This document shows, in pieces, positions 63,114 to 64,000 of a DNA stretch of 64,000 nt. Every line of letters starts with the position of its first letter. Within the stretch, counting starts at the first letter, position 1. This DNA is from Martinezella tropici. Its GTDB lineage: Bacteria > Pseudomonadota > Alphaproteobacteria > Rhizobiales > Rhizobiaceae. The translations under genes and the position numbers were made by a program. The stretch is from the NCBI GenBank assembly GCA_000799755.1, contig JUHI01000008.1, positions 124,001 to 188,000 on the forward strand, read 5' to 3'. The notes under the pieces were generated by a model that saw only the letters and a list, made by a program, of their open reading frames with translations, did no database searches and was not told the origin of the DNA.

Positions 63114-64000
63114 TCAGGCGCGGCTTGGCGCTTCATGCATGCGGAGGCGCGCGATGACTTCGGCGCGTGTCGGTGCGCTCGATCGTCCTCCGAACACTTC
63201 GCATTTCATGGCGGCTGCCACGGATGAGAACAGGATCGCGTCTGCGGCCATTTTCCCCTCGGCTACGGCAAGGGCGAAGGCGCCGTGAAAGATATCGCCG
63301 GCGGCAAGAGTATCGACCGCCTTGACGGCAATTGTCGGGCTATGCCGGATGTCATGGCTTTGATCGTCGAACCAGAAGCTGCCGGCAGCCCCTGCGGTCA
63401 CGCAGATGAAGGAATGGCCGAACCTGCGCTTCAACAGGCAAGCCATTTCGGCGAAATCTCCGGTTCCTGTCAGGCGTTGCGCTGCAGGTTCGGAAAAGAC
63501 GATATGGGTGGCTTCGGGTGCCAATTGCTCGATAATGCCGTCAGGTGCCACGTCGCCGTCAAGGATTGCCGGCTTGCCCATTGATCTTGCGGTTCTGAGA
63601 ACCTCAAGCGCGAGAGCCGGCCAACGGACGTCGACAAGCACAGCGTCGAAGGCTGCAAGGTCCTCTGGCGTAAAGACCTTGACGGTGTGATGCAGCTGCG
63701 GATCATAGAAGGGAACGATCAGCCTTTCGCCGTCATCGTCCACGAGAATGGTCGAAACGGCGGAACGGGCGCCTTCCACCAGCGATATGCCGGACACATC
63801 GATGCCGGCGGCGTCCAGATCACGGATGATGCGCTCGCCAGTTGCGTCGCGGCCAACAGCGCCCCAAAGGCTCACCTCGCCACCCAGCCGGGCAATGGCA
63901 TAGGCAGCGCTCGAAGCCATCCCTTCGGCAATCTGCAGCATGTCATAGGGCAAGACTTTTCCCTGGCCCTGCGGCAGCGTGCGGACGCGAAAAAGCGTAT
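63114..64000 (-). CDS. PfkB-family carbohydrate kinase, 5' end outside window
   Basis: At least 295 residues; the frame stays open beyond the end of the window, so the start is missing. VKAVDTLAAGDIFHGAFALA is the PfkB signature with the catalytic Asp and anion hole; GRDATGERIIRDLDAAGIDV and VGRD-like GAVGRDATGE match the N-terminal part. It phosphorylates a sugar or sugar acid (ribokinase, fructokinase, KdgK types are all possible). Substrate unknown from sequence. Confidence 0.88.
   Translation of the reverse strand, partial: TLFRVRTLPQGQGKVLPYDMLQIAEGMASSAAYAIARLGGEVSLWGAVGRDATGERIIRDLDAAGIDVSGISLVEGARSAVSTILVDDDGERLIVPFYDPQLHHTVKVFTPEDLAAFDAVLVDVRWPALALEVLRTARSMGKPAILDGDVAPDGIIEQLAPEATHIVFSEPAAQRLTGTGDFAEMACLLKRRFGHSFICVTAGAAGSFWFDDQSHDIRHSPTIAVKAVDTLAAGDIFHGAFALAVAEGKMAADAILFSSVAAAMKCEVFGGRSSAPTRAEVIARLRMHEAPSRA

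Overview
The window looks like chromosomal (or chromid) DNA of a fast-growing Rhizobium-type alphaproteobacterium. This rests on GC-rich coding bias, a RopA-type porin, a calsymin-like EF-hand protein, an ans (asparagine) gene set, a thiCOSGE operon behind a TPP riboswitch, PutA with a divergent Lrp-type regulator, and an isocitrate lyase gene divergent from a RamB-like regulator. No rRNA, tRNA or CRISPR array was seen. About 60 protein genes are supported. Almost the whole window is dense and intact. The only clearly accessory stretch is about 25.0-27.3 kb, with an IS630-type remnant, an orphan Xre regulator and two unassigned small genes.

Layout: 0-1.5 kb has the tail of an NCS1 permease and an SDR protein without the usual catalytic residues. 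1.5-14.4 kb is a peptidoglycan-recycling regulon: a MurR-type regulator faces murA (second copy inferred)-kinase, then murQ, a four-gene peptide-type ABC importer, a beta-lactamase-fold hydrolase, anmK and a lytic transglycosylase. The two + strand transcription units share an unusual operator layout (GGAAT-N5-ATTCC plus a GGAAT half site between -35 and -10). 14.5-17.6 kb has a YdeP-type molybdoenzyme and a vapBC module with its own promoter and operator. 17.6-24.8 kb (- strand) is a beta-L-arabinofuranoside uptake and hydrolysis operon (lacI, binding protein, two permeases, GH127, UgpC-like ATPase). Two perfect palindromes 33 bp apart lie in the leader of its regulator, whose best start codon is CTG.

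27.3-36.8 kb carries putA/putR, small proteins, a tautomerase, two LysR and one LacI regulators, a DUF1989 protein and a secreted glycine-zipper protein. 36.9-41.5 kb (- strand) is thiCOSGE, with a TPP riboswitch and a hairpin that can hide the thiC ribosome-binding site. 41.7-45.1 kb has a glycosyltransferase, the porin with a long leader and three hairpins behind it, and a TetR regulator. 45.6-51.6 kb has the calsymin-like protein, an ECF sigma factor with a putative anti-sigma factor and a metal-sensor-like protein, a DUF1800/DUF1501 pair and a small monooxygenase. 51.7-64 kb has an MFS transporter, ansR, ansB divergent from ansP-ansA with a duplicated operator between them, aceA with its divergent regulator, an MsbA-like exporter and the 3' part of a PfkB kinase.

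Together the genes describe a soil/plant bacterium that salvages its own wall sugars and takes up plant-derived arabinosides, proline, asparagine/aspartate and C2 compounds, each module with a local regulator. The best candidates for a second look are the MurR regulon with its dedicated importer, the two operator pairs (lacI and ans), and the calsymin-like protein.
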